Source of the DNA: Brachionus plicatilis
Taxonomy: Eukaryota; Rotifera; Eurotatoria; Ploima; Brachionidae
DNA: 64,000 nucleotides
Assembly: GCA_010279815.1 (NCBI GenBank)
Contig: QEOQ01000180.1
Location: forward strand, 915,036 to 979,035
Direction of reading: 5' to 3'
The notes beneath the pieces are model-generated. The model did no database searches, was not told where the DNA came from, and saw only the letters and a program-made list of their open reading frames with translations. The position numbers and the translations under genes were made by a program. Shown in pieces: positions 61,509 through 64,000 of the stretch (within the stretch, counting starts at the first letter, position 1; each line of letters opens with the position of its first letter).

Positions 61509-62201
61509 TAAATTATTGAATTTTTTTTAAATCCTTTCACTATTATCTATTCAAAGCTAATTTATAAATTCGTGTTGTTTTTGTCATAAACCTTAAAATA
61601 TTTATTATTTTTCTGATCTATTAGCCTGATAGGTTCGAAAAATAATAAATATTTAATCATATCAAGGATCTGATGGTTCGCTTTTTTAATAATAACTGAC
61701 CCTTTCTAGCCTAAACAAACAATAAAGAATAAAAACAAATGGGAAAAAGGAAATGAAACAAATTAAAATTTTAAATCCAAAATCCCAATAACTGATGCTT
61801 TAGACAGTCTTAAATACTATCGACTTGCTAAACTCATGATATCATAGTATTACACTATGTTGTTGACTAGAGTCGGTATTGTAGTTATTGAGAGTTTGTT
61901 GAACATTTTTTAATATAAACAAAATAAATGAACTATCGATGTTTTATCAATCAAAATTTAGAGCTCAAATGAATCAGATTCCTAGATCCCATCGGTTTTG
62001 GTCCTTTAAAAATTTTTAATAAATAGATAAAAAAAAATTTCGAAGAAACTATTTTTTTTTATTTTCTTAATATTTATCATCAAAGTGGCGTTTATTTATC
62101 ATTATAAATAAATAAAATATATAATTAATTTAATAATTTATTATTTAATAGAAAAAAGTTTGTTTTAGTTTAGATTTAATTTTTATATAATTTTTTGTCT
62201 T

Positions 62202-63470
62202 TTATGTATTTGTTTCTTTAGCCTGTTTCTTCTTGTTTTTTCTTTGCTCAATTAGGAGCATTATAATTTCAAGAATTAAATTTACAATTTCGGCTAATGA
62301 CAAAACACTTATTCCCAAAACGATGCCCATAGTAGAACCAACATTTGACAAAAAATCGGAAAAATGCATAGCTTTATCTTCATCAACTTTGGTATAGATA
62401 TCAGACTTATAATAAACATTCAAAGATACACCACGGCGTGAGCTTTTCGTTTCATTTTCCCATCTTATTTTATAATCTTTTTCTCTTTCATAGGCATAAA
62501 ACAAGTGAGACAGAGTTACTCTGTAAGTTTGAAGCTCACATTCAATGGGACATTTTGTCAAACATTGATCGTATTGCTTGCTAGATGATAGTTTATATTT
62601 AATCATGTTAGAATGATATAAATCCGAACACTTTGGAAATTTTGTGTCCCCATATCTGGGCAGATCAGAATCATAGCAACCCAAATTTTTTGCTAAATAA
62701 TCTTGGAAACACAAATATATGCAAATTTGTTGGACATAAGTTTTAATGTAGCGAAAAGTCCAAGAGACATATATTGAATTGATCTTTTCGTTCAAATCCT
62801 TGACACAATTACTGTACGGCTTGGGCTTTTTGGTATACAAAGTTCTCTCAATTGCCACATCAGTTTCAGCTCCATAATTTATCAGGTATCCGCTTAAATC
62901 TTCAGAAATCCAATCTGGATGATTATGAACATAAAGAGACATGTTTTCTAATTGGCAACAATTTGTCGAGTTATTAAATTCTAATTTCAAATTTAATCCA
63001 TTACTTTTGCCAGTTCTAGACCTTTTTATGGTAGTATGGTGGCCATTAAACTGGTAGCATTTTCTGTAGTTGTCTAAGTAGAACCCAAAGAAGTCAGAAA
63101 TGTTACACTTTTTTCCGTCAAATTCGCATTCCATTAAAAAATCACCAATTGATTCAGTTGAACTTGGATCAAAATTTCCACAATTGTTCTTATCTCGAGA
63201 TTTACATGTGTTCAAATTACAAATAGATATTGTTGGAAAAGTTGGGTCTGCCTTACTGGCTATTTCAAAAGTGGTTATAACTTCATGATTAAGAAAAAAA
63301 GTTAAATTATTTATTATGAGATATAGACCATAGCTTGAAGAAATCATTATACACACAATCCATAATACTTGAATTGACAGCTTTTGAGTTGTAAATATAT
63401 GCGGTAACCCATGGAAAGTTGTCTTCTGGCCCCAAGTCAAACACTTGAATTTAATAGTTTTGACATTCAT
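62202..63470 (-). CDS. DEG/ENaC-family sodium channel subunit, intronless
   Basis: Trimeric cation channel subunit of the degenerin/epithelial Na+ channel family (including peptide- and proton-gated members), plasma membrane. 422 residues in one exon. The N-terminal His-Gly gating motif is FHGLPHI (residues 19-25). TM1 is about 31-54, followed by FPTISICNLN at 78-87, the hallmark after TM1. A large extracellular domain contains many cysteines, including CLTKCPIEC. TM2 begins GSTMGIVLGISVLSLAE (from 378), with GIS (386-388) at the G-x-S selectivity filter, and a short Lys-rich tail closes the protein. The ligand type cannot be told. Lack of introns contrasts with the other channel genes here and suggests retroposition or a lineage-specific expansion. 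Confidence 0.93.
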   Translation of the reverse strand: MNVKTIKFKCLTWGQKTTFHGLPHIFTTQKLSIQVLWIVCIMISSSYGLYLIINNLTFFLNHEVITTFEIASKADPTFPTISICNLNTCKSRDKNNCGNFDPSSTESIGDFLMECEFDGKKCNISDFFGFYLDNYRKCYQFNGHHTTIKRSRTGKSNGLNLKLEFNNSTNCCQLENMSLYVHNHPDWISEDLSGYLINYGAETDVAIERTLYTKKPKPYSNCVKDLNEKINSIYVSWTFRYIKTYVQQICIYLCFQDYLAKNLGCYDSDLPRYGDTKFPKCSDLYHSNMIKYKLSSSKQYDQCLTKCPIECELQTYRVTLSHLFYAYEREKDYKIRWENETKSSRRGVSLNVYYKSDIYTKVDEDKAMHFSDFLSNVGSTMGIVLGISVLSLAEIVNLILEIIMLLIEQRKNKKKQAKETNT

Positions 63471-64000
63471 TTTTTTAAATTAATTTTTTTAAATGAAACT
63501 TAATTCAATCTAAATTTACGTGACTTAAAATGTTATATGTATGTATTGATTTTCAAATTCTAAATAAGCATTTAAATTCATTTGAGGCATTTTAATTCTT
63601 TATTGATATTTGAAAAAAAAATGAACTTAATAGATTCTAGTTTTTCTAATTTAAAAATTAGCTAAAAATTTAATGGAAATTAAAATTTAAAATATTTATT
63701 GAAAAATTATTAAAGATTTTCTGCATTTTTTTTTCGAAGTTAATTTAAAGTTGTTTGATATCCATAAATTTCGATTTAAAAAAAGCTATTACTAAAAATT
63801 TTAAATGATGGAGACATATTTCAATAAGTTTGAAAAAGCGGATAAAAACGAAATCATTTAAAAATTGAAATGTTAGAAAAAAGCAATTAACTTTATTATT
63901 TATTTTTTTAAAGATTAAAATTTTTGTATTTTTTATTAAAATTAGCGATACCAAAGCATTATTTTCTTTTTTTTTATTCTTAAGCGATGCTTTTAATTTT
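63471..64000. other. Upstream flank of the DEG/ENaC gene
   Basis: About 530 bp of AT-rich sequence presumably holding the promoter and 5' UTR of the DEG/ENaC gene. No coding exon or repeat was recognised before the window ends. Confidence 0.4.

Larger units (their letters stand above)
53181..62201. other. Long gene-poor region upstream of KCNT
   Basis: Nine kilobases of AT-rich sequence between the KCNT start and the 3' end of the DEG/ENaC gene. Listed separately inside it are foldbacks at 59261-59445, 60352-60620 and 61297-61508, an exon-like ORF at 60044-60241 and a hairpin tail at 60717-60752. The stretch 53.2-59.2 kb holds nothing I can name. Confidence 0.5.

Noticed and set aside
1..64000. 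CRISPR arrays, bacterial operons, riboswitches
   Set aside because: The window is spliced eukaryotic nuclear DNA; no spaced direct repeats of CRISPR type and no bacterial gene features were seen.

Overview
The window is strongly AT-rich nuclear DNA from an invertebrate animal. The evidence is GT-AG introns (many only about 45-55 nt), the standard genetic code, neuronal-type ion channel and G-protein genes, and dense short foldback transposons. A spiralian, perhaps a monogonont rotifer, would fit the composition, tiny introns and transposon types, but that is inference. All gene models below were spliced by hand from the sequence.

Left part (1-19.4 kb, minus strand): a complete three-exon Go-type G-protein alpha subunit (1819-5319). 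Its second intron is a degenerate satellite of about 300 bp period, split by a Helentron/Helitron2-like insertion carrying half an OTU domain. Further right are mitochondrial ribosomal protein mL44 (11677-12911, six exons) and, only 186 nt upstream in tandem, a twelve-exon coiled-coil/acidic protein that I tentatively match to ICE1, little elongation complex subunit 1 (13098-19358).

Middle (24.7-53.2 kb): two potassium channel genes point toward each other. A KCNQ (Kv7) gene runs on the plus strand (24728 to about 33455). It has two alternative pre-S1 exons and a 19-nt microexon coding the start of the selectivity filter. A two-exon antisense gene for a mucin-like membrane protein (31071-31904) sits wholly inside its pore intron. 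A 23-exon Slo2/KCNT gene lies on the minus strand (38191-53180); its large introns hold foldback elements, a SWIM zinc-finger mini-transposon and a possible Penelope/GIY-YIG relic. Between the two channels lie a pogo-like MITE, an intronless unknown gene (34887-35813) and a Helitron-like 3' end.

Right part (53-64 kb): mostly gene-free sequence with small transposons, one of them with a perfect 9-bp target duplication, then an intronless DEG/ENaC channel (62202-63470, minus).

Go alpha, KCNQ, Slo2 and DEG/ENaC all act in membrane excitability and its modulation, but nothing shows the clustering is functional. Two conserved genes (ICE1-like exon 2, KCNT exon 8) each contain one single-base frame disruption in otherwise perfectly phased models; assembly error is the simplest explanation.
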